A stretch of 64,000 nucleotides of DNA from Pseudobdellovibrionaceae bacterium (GCA_019637915.1 JAHBUV010000001.1:1954565-2018564), one strand, 5' to 3'. Shown: positions 52,676-60,388, numbered from the stretch's first letter. Translations and numbers: made by a program. Notes: a model not told the origin generated them from the sequence alone.

Positions 52676-54217
52676 CTATTTGGTGCCGCTTTTCTTTTTT
52701 CCGGTGGTGACAGCGTTAAAGTTCTTTTCGATATTTTTGGCCTCTTTCTGACAGAAAGAGGATTCTGAGTAGGGCTTTTTAGCGCAGCAACGAACCGAAC
52801 CTGTCGTTTCGTCCTCCTCCGTCCAGTTGGCGAAAGTTTTTCCGGCGGACATGTAGTCAATGACGGCCCGTTGGGCGTCGCTCCAGCCAGTGCGCGACCC
52901 GCTCTTGGGAGCGGGGCCCAATTTCGCGAGATCCGCTTGCAACGTGGCGATCCGGGTCATTAGGGTGGTTTGCTTTTGTTGCAGGGCGAGTTGCTTCTGT
53001 TGACTGATGGTAGCCAAGCTATTCAATTCATTTTGGGATCGCGTCATCATGTCATTGAGGGCTTTTTGAGCATTGGTGATGCGCGTGTCCTGGCTTGCCA
53101 AAGACTCTTGGAGATTTTGGTTCATGGTCGACAACTGTTGGTTCGCGTCAGCGATGCTTTGTTCAATATTTGAAATGTCATGCATCGCGCCGGACAAATA
53201 GTTCGAGCGCTGTTCGACCAACTGCAGACGCTGCTGCCGAATGTCGGCGACGCAGACATCATATTGCACTTGCAAGGCCTTGCGTTTCTCTTCCGCGCTG
53301 GCCAAGGAGTTCAAGCCGCCGCTGCCGGATCCAAAAACGCCGTCTTTTTCAAGCTCGGCGCGATACTTCATGACGTTGGTCAGACACTTCTTTTTCCCCA
53401 GCTCTTCATTCAGGGCGTTGAGGCTGCGGGTGTGATTGCGCTCATAGGCATTGATGGCGTTGCGTTTTTCAAGCAATTTGGTGTTCGCATCGCGGATTTG
53501 GGAGGCCGTTTCCGATTGCATTTTCGTGAACTGGGCCGTTTGTTCGCGTTTTTGCTCGGAGACGTCGATCTTCGTGCTTTCGATTTCCTTGTTGGCCTCA
53601 TCAATGGCCTTTTGAGCCTCAGTGAATTTCTCCTGGAGGTCTTTTTTCTCTTCGGCGATCTCTTTTTCAAGATCGGCATGATCGCTTTGCGCCTCTTTGA
53701 TTTCCCTGTCGATCCGGGACTTTTCGTCGGCGTAATCACGGGATGACATATTGGGGCATTTTTTTTCCGAAGGCGTGATGGAAGATGCGAGACTGCCAAG
53801 ATTCATTCCGAAGGCGCTTCCCGCGGAACCAAGCATCGACGTGAGGCTGCTCCAGTCAGTTCCCTTCGCGACCTCGGGCTCAATGCATTCTTGGACCCTG
53901 TTGACACACTCAGATCCCATGCTCGCTTCCGAGCAAGCTTTGTTTTTTTCTTTTTCCGCCTCGACGAGCCTGCGCCAGCGGTCTTTGCAGCCGTCATCAT
54001 TTTCAATTGCCGTCTTACAACCTTTAAATTTCCCATTTTCATCGTAGACGGGATCCTGACGACTGCTGCAGGGATTGCCATTTGGGTTGATCAGCGGGTT
54101 GCTTTGAGTTTGAGCTTGAGCTTGATGAATAGCCAGGCAGCAAAGGGAAAGAGACAGTGCGCCGACCACCACCCCTTTGACACCTGAAAAGAAAGCCTTC
54201 AGCCAGAGTCCGTTCAT
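52676..54217 (-). CDS. Secreted coiled-coil protein
   Basis: The 513-residue product has a signal peptide (GALSLSLCCLAIHQAQAQ). A Cys-containing region follows (NPCSSRQD, GCKTAIENDDGCKD, CSEASMGSECVNRVQECIEP), then a long heptad-like coiled coil (about 165-440, EIKEAQSDHADLEKEIAEEK). The short C-terminal domain has VRCCAKKPYSESSFC. It resembles the Cys-rich helical protein at 38108-39496 in style. Start ATG 54217 has GGAGGAG upstream. It lies near the third palindromic operator. Unknown function; a structural periplasmic or surface role is inferred. Confidence 0.65.
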   Translation of the reverse strand: MNGLWLKAFFSGVKGVVVGALSLSLCCLAIHQAQAQTQSNPLINPNGNPCSSRQDPVYDENGKFKGCKTAIENDDGCKDRWRRLVEAEKEKNKACSEASMGSECVNRVQECIEPEVAKGTDWSSLTSMLGSAGSAFGMNLGSLASSITPSEKKCPNMSSRDYADEKSRIDREIKEAQSDHADLEKEIAEEKKDLQEKFTEAQKAIDEANKEIESTKIDVSEQKREQTAQFTKMQSETASQIRDANTKLLEKRNAINAYERNHTRSLNALNEELGKKKCLTNVMKYRAELEKDGVFGSGSGGLNSLASAEEKRKALQVQYDVCVADIRQQRLQLVEQRSNYLSGAMHDISNIEQSIADANQQLSTMNQNLQESLASQDTRITNAQKALNDMMTRSQNELNSLATISQQKQLALQQKQTTLMTRIATLQADLAKLGPAPKSGSRTGWSDAQRAVIDYMSAGKTFANWTEEDETTGSVRCCAKKPYSESSFCQKEAKNIEKNFNAVTTGKKKSGTK

Positions 54218-54291
54218 TCGCTCCTCCGCTCCGTGGGGAATAAAAATGCAAATCCAGTTCCAATTATCGCAACTCCGACGCCAAGTTGCAC

Positions 54292-54306
54292 GTCTCATGT
54301 TGAGAC
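54292..54306. promoter_or_regulatory. Palindromic operator candidate, copy 3
   Basis: GTCTCATGTTGAGAC lies between two divergent genes, 74 bases before the secreted coiled-coil gene (minus) and 50 bases before the 84-residue gene (plus). Confidence 0.65.
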
Positions 54307-54356
54307 TCTTCGGGCTTCTTGCCCCAAGGTCGGGCCGGTGTTAAATATTGGAAATC

Positions 54357-54611
54357 ATGCTTCGAGGTCACAACTCCGACATCACGGTTCGCGGCAAGCG
54401 CTATCATATCCAGACGGAAGACTGGGGGATGCAGAATCCTTTTCTGGTCAGCCGGGTGTTTTGCAACGGCGCCGTCGTGAAGACCTTGAAGGTTCCCTAC
54501 GAGGATGCGCTGAAGGCGGCCTCGATCCGCACGGCGGAGGCGATCAAGATGGCCCTGCAGAAGCAGCACAGCGATGTGATGGATGCCCTGATCGAAGGGA
54601 AGCTGGCCTAA
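54357..54611 (+). CDS. Small conserved-looking protein, unknown function
   Basis: The 84-residue product begins MLRGHNSDITVRGKRYHIQT EDWGMQNP. The pattern of an antiparallel beta-hairpin followed by FLVSRVFCNGAVVKTLKVPY and a C-terminal helix recalls small proteins of myxobacteria and Bdellovibrio whose N-termini include a YHVQTED-like block. No function is known to me. A TTG three codons upstream is an alternative start. The gene diverges from the coiled-coil secreted protein. Confidence 0.6.
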   Translation: MLRGHNSDITVRGKRYHIQTEDWGMQNPFLVSRVFCNGAVVKTLKVPYEDALKAASIRTAEAIKMALQKQHSDVMDALIEGKLA

Positions 54612-54740
54612 GGAAAAATCACTTCAAGAAACCGGACGAGGGTCTTGCCCCGCCACCCCTCAGTCCGCCGCGGACAAGCGCCGTGTCATCGGGCTTTGAA
54701 ATCCCCACCCGTCCGAGGTCCTGACGTCAGCACGGCGGGA

Positions 54741-54769
54741 TTGGTGCGGCGAAGCCCGCGTTCTACAAT
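54741..54769 (+). promoter_or_regulatory. Promoter of the ftsE operon
   Basis: TTGGTG (54741-54746), 17 bases, then TACAAT (54764-54769). The ATG at 54775 is only five bases downstream, so transcription would begin at or within the start codon. A perfect 10-bp palindrome, CTGACGTCAG (54721-54730), sits upstream. Confidence 0.5.
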
Positions 54770-54774
54770 GGGGA

Positions 54775-55437
54775 ATGATCGAATTTTCCCATGTCTACAA
54801 AACTTATCCGGGGCCCGTGCATGCTTTGAAAAACGTCGATCTCAGCATCGGCAAGGGGGAGTTCGTCTTCCTCACGGGACCGAGCGGCGCGGGCAAGAGC
54901 ACGTTGTTCCGCATGATCTCCGCCTTCGACCTCGTGACTTCGGGGCATTTGCTGGTGTCGGGCTACGACCTCACCCGCATGTCGGCTTCGGAAATTCCCT
55001 ACTTCCGGCGCCGCATCGGCGTGGTCTTCCAGGATTTCCGTTTGCTGAAAAACCTCACGGTGGCCGAAAACGTCGCGCTGCCGTTGCGCGTGCGCGGGGA
55101 CACGGAGTCGCAGATCCGCCGTCGCGTGGCGGAGATGCTGGAGCAGGTGGGACTGCCCCACAAGCAGGATCAGTTTCCCGAAATCCTGTCCGGCGGGGAG
55201 CAGCAGCGCACGGCCATCGCGCGGGCGCTGATCCATCAGCCGGGCGTGCTGATCGCGGATGAACCGACCGGGAACCTGGATCCGGAGTTGAGCGAGGAGA
55301 TCATGGACCTGCTCGAGCGCGTCTGCGCCCAGGGGACGACGGTGTTCGTCGCGACCCACGATCATGAGATGGTGAAACGCCGGAACAAGCGCGCCGTGCG
55401 CATCCGCGCCGGCATCCTCGAAGGGGACTGCCGATGA
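54775..55437 (+). CDS. ftsE: Cell-division ATPase FtsE
   Basis: The 220-residue product is an ABC-type ATPase with Walker A TGPSGAGKSTLFRMISAF, Q-loop VVFQDFRLL, signature ILSGGEQQRTAIARAL and Walker B VLIADEPTGNLDPE. With FtsX it controls septal peptidoglycan hydrolases by ATP hydrolysis. It overlaps ftsX by four bases. Length and motifs are normal. A possibly leaderless message is suggested by its promoter position. Confidence 0.93.
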   Translation: MIEFSHVYKTYPGPVHALKNVDLSIGKGEFVFLTGPSGAGKSTLFRMISAFDLVTSGHLLVSGYDLTRMSASEIPYFRRRIGVVFQDFRLLKNLTVAENVALPLRVRGDTESQIRRRVAEMLEQVGLPHKQDQFPEILSGGEQQRTAIARALIHQPGVLIADEPTGNLDPELSEEIMDLLERVCAQGTTVFVATHDHEMVKRRNKRAVRIRAGILEGDCR

Positions 55438-56321
55438 GGGAACTGCGCCACCGTTTGTTCCTGCGCCTGACGACCTGGCTCACCCTGACGGCCTGCTTCG
55501 CCGTGCTGTCGTCGGCTTTGCTGCTGGCGCTGAACCTGTCCATGGTCATGACCCTGTGGGGGGACGACATCCAAGTGACGGCCTATCTGAACCAGGATGC
55601 GGGTCCCGATCGTTTGCGGGAGATCGAGGGGATCCTGAAGCGCGATGCCCGCATCGGTCGTTTCGAATACACCAGCCGCGAAAAAGCCCTGACGGATTTC
55701 CGCGCCCAGATGGCGTCCTACGCGCCGGATCTGGCGGCGGATGACGATCTCCTGAGCCTGATCCCCTCGAGTTTTCAGATCAGCCTCGCCGGATCGGCGC
55801 CGGCTGATCGCCTCGAAGACCTGGCCCATGACCTGAAGAACGTCGCCGGCGTCGAGGAAGTGCGCTACGGGCAGGAGTGGCTGAAGAAATACTCGGCCGT
55901 GCTGTCGGCCTTGAAGGGATCCGTGGGACTGATCGGCGGCGTCCTGTTGGTGGCGGGTCTTCTGGTGATCGGCAATGCCGTGCGCGCCTCAGTGGAGGCC
56001 CGGCGCAACGAAGTCGAAGTGCTGGAAATGATCGGCGCCACCTCATGGATGATCCGCAAGCCCTTTTTGATGGAAGGCGCGACCCTGGGATTTCTTTCGT
56101 CCTTGTCGGCGGTGATCCTGACCTTCGGCGGATTTCTGGCCGTGCAGGGCGTGATCCGCGATGAATTGAATTTTCTGAACCTGGCCCAGCACGTGCGCTA
56201 TTTCCCCCTGTGGGGAGTGGCTTTCGCCGTGGTGGGCGGCACGGTCCTGGGCGCGATGGCGTCTTATCTGTGCATCCGCCGTTTGAACGACGGCTGGGCG
56301 GCGGCCGGGGGACGGCGGTGA
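55434..56321 (+). CDS. ftsX: Cell-division membrane protein FtsX
   Basis: The 295-residue product has a first membrane helix at about 15-40, a large extracytoplasmic loop (about 45-165, including IQVTAYLNQDAGPDRLREIE), and three further helices in the C-terminal half (GGVLLVAGLLVIGNAVRASV, then two more). This is the FtsX/MacB-type permease fold. It passes ATP-driven changes from FtsE to an EnvC-like activator. It overlaps ftsE and the next gene by four bases each. Confidence 0.92.
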   Translation: MRELRHRLFLRLTTWLTLTACFAVLSSALLLALNLSMVMTLWGDDIQVTAYLNQDAGPDRLREIEGILKRDARIGRFEYTSREKALTDFRAQMASYAPDLAADDDLLSLIPSSFQISLAGSAPADRLEDLAHDLKNVAGVEEVRYGQEWLKKYSAVLSALKGSVGLIGGVLLVAGLLVIGNAVRASVEARRNEVEVLEMIGATSWMIRKPFLMEGATLGFLSSLSAVILTFGGFLAVQGVIRDELNFLNLAQHVRYFPLWGVAFAVVGGTVLGAMASYLCIRRLNDGWAAAGGRR

Positions 56322-57448
56322 ATTTCGCGGGCTGGATAATTCTGTTGTCGGCGCCGATGGCGTGGGCCATTGCGCCGACGTCGCGCCCGGCCGTTCCCGT
56401 CCTGGAAAAGATCGCCGAAAACATCGAAAAATCCCGTCAGAAGATCGAAAAAGAGGAATTGAAGCGTCGCCAGGTGCTGTCGGCTTTGTACGAGATCAAT
56501 AAGAAAATGCGCCAGACGGTGTCCGAAAAATCAAAGATGCGCGCTGAACGCAACTCCCTCGAGGACAACATCGGTCGCCTGAGCGAGCGCGTGAACGAGC
56601 TCGATGAGACGTCGAAAAAACTGCAGACCCGGTTGGCCGAGCGCCTGCGCACCATCCACCGCCTGGGCGGCCCGTCGACGGCGCGAATGCTGCTGTCGGC
56701 TTCGAGCTCCTCCCAGCTGGACCGCGACCTGAAAATCATGGGCCTGATCGCCACGCGTGACCGGGATTTGATCCGCGAGTACCAGGCCGTGCGCCGGGAA
56801 GTCGGGCAAAAGCGCGAGCGTCTGGCCCAGCGCAAATCGCGTCTGCAGAACATCGAACGCGGCCTCAAGAGCCGCGAGACCCGCCTGGCCTCCGAGCAGA
56901 ACCTGAAAAGCCGTCTCCTGGACGGCATCCGGCGCAAGAAAATCTTCGCCCTCCGCAACATCCAGGAGCTGAAGGATCAAACCAAAGAGTACGCGGTGGC
57001 CGACGACGCCGTGCTGGACCTGCTCTTGCGCCCCTCTTTCGCCGAGGAAAAGGGCCGTCTGAACAGCCCCGTGAGCGGCGTGCTCAAGCGCGACTTCGGC
57101 ATGGAAAAATCCCATGAGCAATCTTGGATGATCGCCCACAAGGGCGTGCGCTGGGCGGTCCCCGCCGGTCAGCCCGTGCGCGCCGTTTTCAGCGGCAGCG
57201 TGGCCTGGGTGGGACAGGTTCCCGGCCTGGGCCAGGCGGTGATCCTCGATCACGGTGACCATTATTATTCCGTCTACGGGGAAACCCAGAACGTGCGCGT
57301 GCGCCCGGGCGATGAGGTCCGTCGCGAGCAGGTGATCGCGAGCGTCGGCGCGGCCCGCGGCGGCCAGGGCGCCGGTCTGCATTTTGAAATCCGCCATTTT
57401 TCAGAACCTGAAGATCCGAAAACCTGGATGAAAGGAACCGCCCTATGA
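56318..57448 (+). CDS. EnvC-like LytM-domain amidase activator (degenerate metal site)
   Basis: The 376-residue product starts at a GTG that overlaps the ftsX stop. Signal segment (FAGWIILLSAPMAWAIA), a long coiled coil (about 30-240, ENIEKSRQKIEKEELKRRQV), and a C-terminal LytM domain (about 255-376). The zinc-binding His-Asp pair is replaced: HKGVRWAVP instead of HKGVDI, and GLHFEIRH in place of the His-x-His. E. coli EnvC has the same kind of inactive LytM domain and acts as an activator of AmiA and AmiB downstream of FtsEX. Gene order FtsE-FtsX-this protein supports the same role. Confidence 0.85.
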   Translation: MNFAGWIILLSAPMAWAIAPTSRPAVPVLEKIAENIEKSRQKIEKEELKRRQVLSALYEINKKMRQTVSEKSKMRAERNSLEDNIGRLSERVNELDETSKKLQTRLAERLRTIHRLGGPSTARMLLSASSSSQLDRDLKIMGLIATRDRDLIREYQAVRREVGQKRERLAQRKSRLQNIERGLKSRETRLASEQNLKSRLLDGIRRKKIFALRNIQELKDQTKEYAVADDAVLDLLLRPSFAEEKGRLNSPVSGVLKRDFGMEKSHEQSWMIAHKGVRWAVPAGQPVRAVFSGSVAWVGQVPGLGQAVILDHGDHYYSVYGETQNVRVRPGDEVRREQVIASVGAARGGQGAGLHFEIRHFSEPEDPKTWMKGTAL

Positions 57449-58800
57449 AAACGCTCTTCGCCGGAACATTCCTGGCCGCCCTGGTGGCGCTGCTGGTGCA
57501 ATCAGGCAGTCAGATCGAGGCTTACGCGCAAGAGCGGTACGCCGATCTGCAGAATTTCAGCAAGGTGCTGAACCTCATCCAGCAGTATTACGTGGAAGAG
57601 GTCGACACGAAAAAACTCGTCTATGGCGCCATCAAGGGCATGCTGCGGGAGCTCGACCCGCACACGAACTTCATGCCGCCCGAGATGTTCAAGGATTTCG
57701 AAACCGAAACCAGCGGCGAGTTCGGCGGTCTCGGGATCGAGATTTCATTGCAAAACGGCGTGCTCACCATCATCTCCCCGATCGAGGACACGCCCGCCTG
57801 GAAAGCCGGCATCAAGCCCGGTGACAAGGTCATCGCCATCGACGGCACGTCCACGAAGGGTCTGAGCCTGGTCGAAGCCTCGCAACTGATGCGCGGCAAG
57901 CGCGGCGCCAAGGTGGTGTTGCGCATCGTCCGTGAAAAAGAGGACCAGCCCCGCGACATCGCCATCATCCGGGGCAGCGTGAAGATCAGGTCGGTGAAGT
58001 ACACCGACCTCGACGACGGCTACGGTTACGTGCGCATCACGAGCTTCATCGAGAACACGGCGAAGGACCTCGAAAAAGCCATCGACGCCCACGTGTCGAA
58101 GCATAAAAAAGTCGAAGGCATCCTCATCGACCTGCGCCGCAACCCGGGCGGTCTCCTCGATCAGGCCATCAAGGTCAGCGATCTGTTCCTGAAAGAGGGC
58201 ACCATCGTCAGCACCATCGGCCGCGACAAGAACAACAAGGAAGTGACCAGCGCCACGAAGCGCGGCCGCTTCACCGAGTTCCCGGTCATCGTGCTGGTGG
58301 ACGAGTACTCGGCGAGCGCCAGCGAAATCGTCTCGGGCGCTTTGCAGGACAACAAACGCGCCCTCATCGTCGGTGAAAGGACCTTCGGGAAAGGCTCCGT
58401 GCAATCCGTCGTGCGCCTGGCGGACGGCAGCGGCCTGAAATTGACCGTGGCCCGCTACTACACGCCGAGCGGCATTTCCATCCAGGCCGAGGGCATCACG
58501 CCTGACATCACCATCGACGACGTGGACGCCGACGCCTTCGCCAAAGCGGTGGTGAAGAGCAAGGGCACGCGCGAACAGGACATCGCGGGCCACTTGCGCG
58601 GCGACCGGGAGAAGACGGCCCCCGCGAAAAAATCGCGCGGCACGGACGAGGAAGGATTGACCGCGTGGTGGAAGGACGTCGCTTCGAAGAAGGATGACAA
58701 CCTCAGCCCGAAGGAAAAACTTTTCCGTGCGGACTACCAGGCCTACCAGGCCTACAGCTACCTGAAAGCCTGGAAGACGCTGAAAAACCTCGTGCGTTGA
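57445..58800 (+). CDS. Carboxyl-terminal processing protease (S41)
   Basis: The 451-residue product has a signal peptide (FAGTFLAALVALLVQSGSQI), a PDZ domain (about 85-165, WKAGIKPGDKVIAIDGTSTK) and an S41 protease core with Ser in VDEYSASASEIV and Lys in GERTFGKGSVQS. It is a CtpA/Prc-type periplasmic protease that cleaves C-termini of envelope proteins, in some species including peptidoglycan hydrolases. It overlaps the EnvC-like gene by four bases. A Lys/Asp-rich C-terminal tail follows the core. It ends the operon before a strong terminator. Confidence 0.93.
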   Translation: MKTLFAGTFLAALVALLVQSGSQIEAYAQERYADLQNFSKVLNLIQQYYVEEVDTKKLVYGAIKGMLRELDPHTNFMPPEMFKDFETETSGEFGGLGIEISLQNGVLTIISPIEDTPAWKAGIKPGDKVIAIDGTSTKGLSLVEASQLMRGKRGAKVVLRIVREKEDQPRDIAIIRGSVKIRSVKYTDLDDGYGYVRITSFIENTAKDLEKAIDAHVSKHKKVEGILIDLRRNPGGLLDQAIKVSDLFLKEGTIVSTIGRDKNNKEVTSATKRGRFTEFPVIVLVDEYSASASEIVSGALQDNKRALIVGERTFGKGSVQSVVRLADGSGLKLTVARYYTPSGISIQAEGITPDITIDDVDADAFAKAVVKSKGTREQDIAGHLRGDREKTAPAKKSRGTDEEGLTAWWKDVASKKDDNLSPKEKLFRADYQAYQAYSYLKAWKTLKNLVR

Positions 58801-58842
58801 TGTTGAAATGAAAATCTAGACTCGCTGTCAGTCGAGTCCAGA

Positions 58843-58868
58843 ACCCGGCCTTCGTGCCGGGTTTTTTT
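58843..58868 (+). terminator. Terminator of the ftsE-ctpA operon
   Basis: ACCCGGC (58843-58849) and GCCGGGT (58856-58862) form the stem, followed by T7. It lies 42 bases beyond the protease stop. Confidence 0.9.
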
Positions 58869-59140
58869 ATTTTTTTCCCCTCTCAAAAGTCGTGGTTTTC
58901 CCCTTTCGTCTTAAGACTTTGGGTCACTCGACGAGACGGGTAAAAAGTCCGTACGGACCTTCCGTCACTCGGAACAAAGTCGAGTCGAGTCCGAAGGCGA
59001 AAGGCCTGAAATCCGGACTCTGGTCCCGTTTAATTCCGCCCTTTTCGCCCGAAATGTTTGTTGTGACCGGCAAGAAGTCGGTCGAGAAACGGACCAAGGA
59101 GCAGGTGATGAACTAAACGGAGTCAATCCAGGAGGAAGTT
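58869..59140 (+). promoter_or_regulatory. Upstream region of the flagellin gene
   Basis: No gene is convincing here. It holds palindromes GTCTTAAGAC (58908-58917) and GTCCGTACGGAC (58947-58958), a direct repeat GTCACTCG (58923-58930 and 58964-58971), and a weak sigma-28-like pair, TTTAAT (59029-59034) and GCCCGAAA (59047-59054). A strong Shine-Dalgarno AGGAGGAAG precedes the flagellin ATG. Confidence 0.4.
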
Positions 59141-59974
59141 ATGGGAATGAGAATTACGACGAACGTGAGTGCCTTGAATGCGCAACGCAACCTGATCGGT
59201 TCGCAGCGCGAGATCTCCAAGTCCATGGCCCAGATGTCGAGCGGCAGCCGCATCAACAAGTCGGCCGACGACGCCGCCGGTCTGGCGATCTCTGAAAGCC
59301 TGAAATCGCAAGTGCGCTCCGCGGTGCAAGCCCGCCGCAACGCCAACGACGCCATCTCGATGATTCAGACGGCTGAGGGCGGCGTGAATGAAATCAGCAA
59401 CATCATCGTCCGTTTGCGCGAATTGGGCATCCAAGCCGCGTCCGACACCGTCGGCGACACCGAGCGCGGGTTCCTGAACAAAGAAGTCGTGCAATTGAAA
59501 GAAGAAATGAACCGGATCGCCAACGTCACCAGCTGGGGAACCACGAACCTCTTGAACGGCCAAGGCCCGAAGTTCGAATTCCAGGTCGGCTTGTACGGCG
59601 GCGCCGATGACAACCGCATCTCCTTCTCGGCCTCCGACATCGACGTGTCCATCGGCACCTTGGGTCTGGACGGGGTCGACTTCAGCACGAAAGAGGGCGC
59701 CCAAGAGGCACTCGCCCTGCTGGATGCCTCGCAAAGTACCGTGAACTCCAACCGCTCGATGCTCGGCGCTTTCCAAAACCGCCTTGTCTCGACGTCGGAC
59801 AACCTCGCCATCCAGGAAGAAAACCTGTCGGCCGCCAACTCGCGCATCCGCGACACCGACGTGGCCCAGGCCTCTTCCGAAATGATGCGTAACCAGATTC
59901 TGCTGCAAGCGAGCGCTTCGACCCTCGCCCAAGCGAATCAGACCTCGAACCTTGCTTTGAAATTAATCGGCTAA
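59141..59974 (+). CDS. fliC: Flagellin
   Basis: The 277-residue product has the conserved N-terminal D0/D1 (RITTNVSALNAQRNLIGSQR, then SSGSRINKSADDAAGLAISE) and C-terminal D1/D0 (ENLSAANSRIRDTDVAQASS, then LAQANQTSNLALKLIG). The central variable domain is only about 60 residues, so this is a small flagellin. It is exported by the flagellar type III system and polymerises into the filament. Only one copy is in the window, with no other flagellar genes. A strong Shine-Dalgarno and a following terminator mark it as a single-gene transcript. Confidence 0.96.
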   Translation: MGMRITTNVSALNAQRNLIGSQREISKSMAQMSSGSRINKSADDAAGLAISESLKSQVRSAVQARRNANDAISMIQTAEGGVNEISNIIVRLRELGIQAASDTVGDTERGFLNKEVVQLKEEMNRIANVTSWGTTNLLNGQGPKFEFQVGLYGGADDNRISFSASDIDVSIGTLGLDGVDFSTKEGAQEALALLDASQSTVNSNRSMLGAFQNRLVSTSDNLAIQEENLSAANSRIRDTDVAQASSEMMRNQILLQASASTLAQANQTSNLALKLIG

Positions 59975-59980
59975 GGACTG

Positions 59981-60039
59981 CCGACTCCGTGACCGGCGGA
60001 CTCATTCCCCGCCGGTCTTTTTTCTCTCTTCCGGAGTCG
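59981..60039 (+). terminator. Nested terminator after flagellin
   Basis: The inner stem GACCGGCGG (59991-59999) pairs with CCGCCGGTC (60009-60017) and is followed by T6. An outer 8-bp stem, CCGACTCC (59981-59988) with GGAGTCGG (60032-60039), encloses the inner hairpin and the T-run. The inner part alone is a normal terminator. Confidence 0.85.
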
Positions 60040-60058
60040 GTTGGTGCTTGGTACGGGG

Positions 60059-60130
60059 GTTCTTTGTTTTCGAATGGGCGTCAAAAACGCTCAGACATGC
60101 GTTTTCGCCGCCCATTCGAAAACAAAGAAC
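60059..60130. repeat. 22-bp perfect inverted repeat with inner hairpin
   Basis: Arms at 60059-60080 and 60109-60130 are perfectly complementary over 22 bases. Inside, AAAACGC (60084-60090) pairs with GCGTTTT (60099-60105) around an eight-base loop, with a symmetric 3x3 mismatch between stems. The whole forms one long hairpin. No T-run follows. Confidence 0.85.
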
Positions 60131-60155
60131 GCCTTCATCCAGAGACAGAAACGAA

Positions 60156-60212
60156 TCCCAAAAACGAAAAAAGACGCCGAGTCACTCGAGCGTCTTTTTT
60201 GCATTTTTGGGA
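60156..60212. terminator. Bidirectional terminator in an extended palindrome
   Basis: The core stem AAAAAAGACGC (60167-60177) and GCGTCTTTTTT (60190-60200) gives a T-run on either strand. CGAG and CTCG (60078+100 region, 60178-60181 and 60185-60188) pair at the tip. The outer arms TCCCAAAAA (60156-60164) and TTTTTGGGA (60204-60212) also pair. It serves both fliC read-through and the end of the tig transcript. Confidence 0.85.
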
Positions 60213-60244
60213 ATAGGTGCGCTGGTTTTTATAATGATGAGGTC

Positions 60245-60388
60245 GGAGAGCTGGGCTGGGGGCGGGGGCTGCCTTTTGGGGGACCTCCGCGGGGTCTGGA
60301 AGACCCTCGACCGCGAAGCGGTCGAAGCGGAAGAGGCATGGAGGCCGTGTCCCCCAAAAGGCAGCCCCCGCCCCCAGCCCAGCTCTCC
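60245..60388. repeat. 39-bp perfect inverted repeat enclosing multi-hairpin tip
   Basis: Arms at 60245-60283 and 60350-60388 are perfectly complementary over 39 bases. The inner 66 bases contain CCTCC (60284-60288) with GGAGG (60340-60344), GGGTCT (60292-60297) with AGACCC (60301-60306), and TCGACCGC (60307-60314) with GCGGTCGA (60318-60325). The arm carries runs of G3, G5, G5 and G5, a G-quadruplex pattern. It ends 20 bases beyond the tig stop and would lie in the tig 3' untranslated region. No open reading frame within it is convincing. Confidence 0.9.

Noticed and set aside
58892-59116. 74-codon frame before flagellin
   Set aside because: No Shine-Dalgarno, covers palindromes and the flagellin leader, and looks noncoding.
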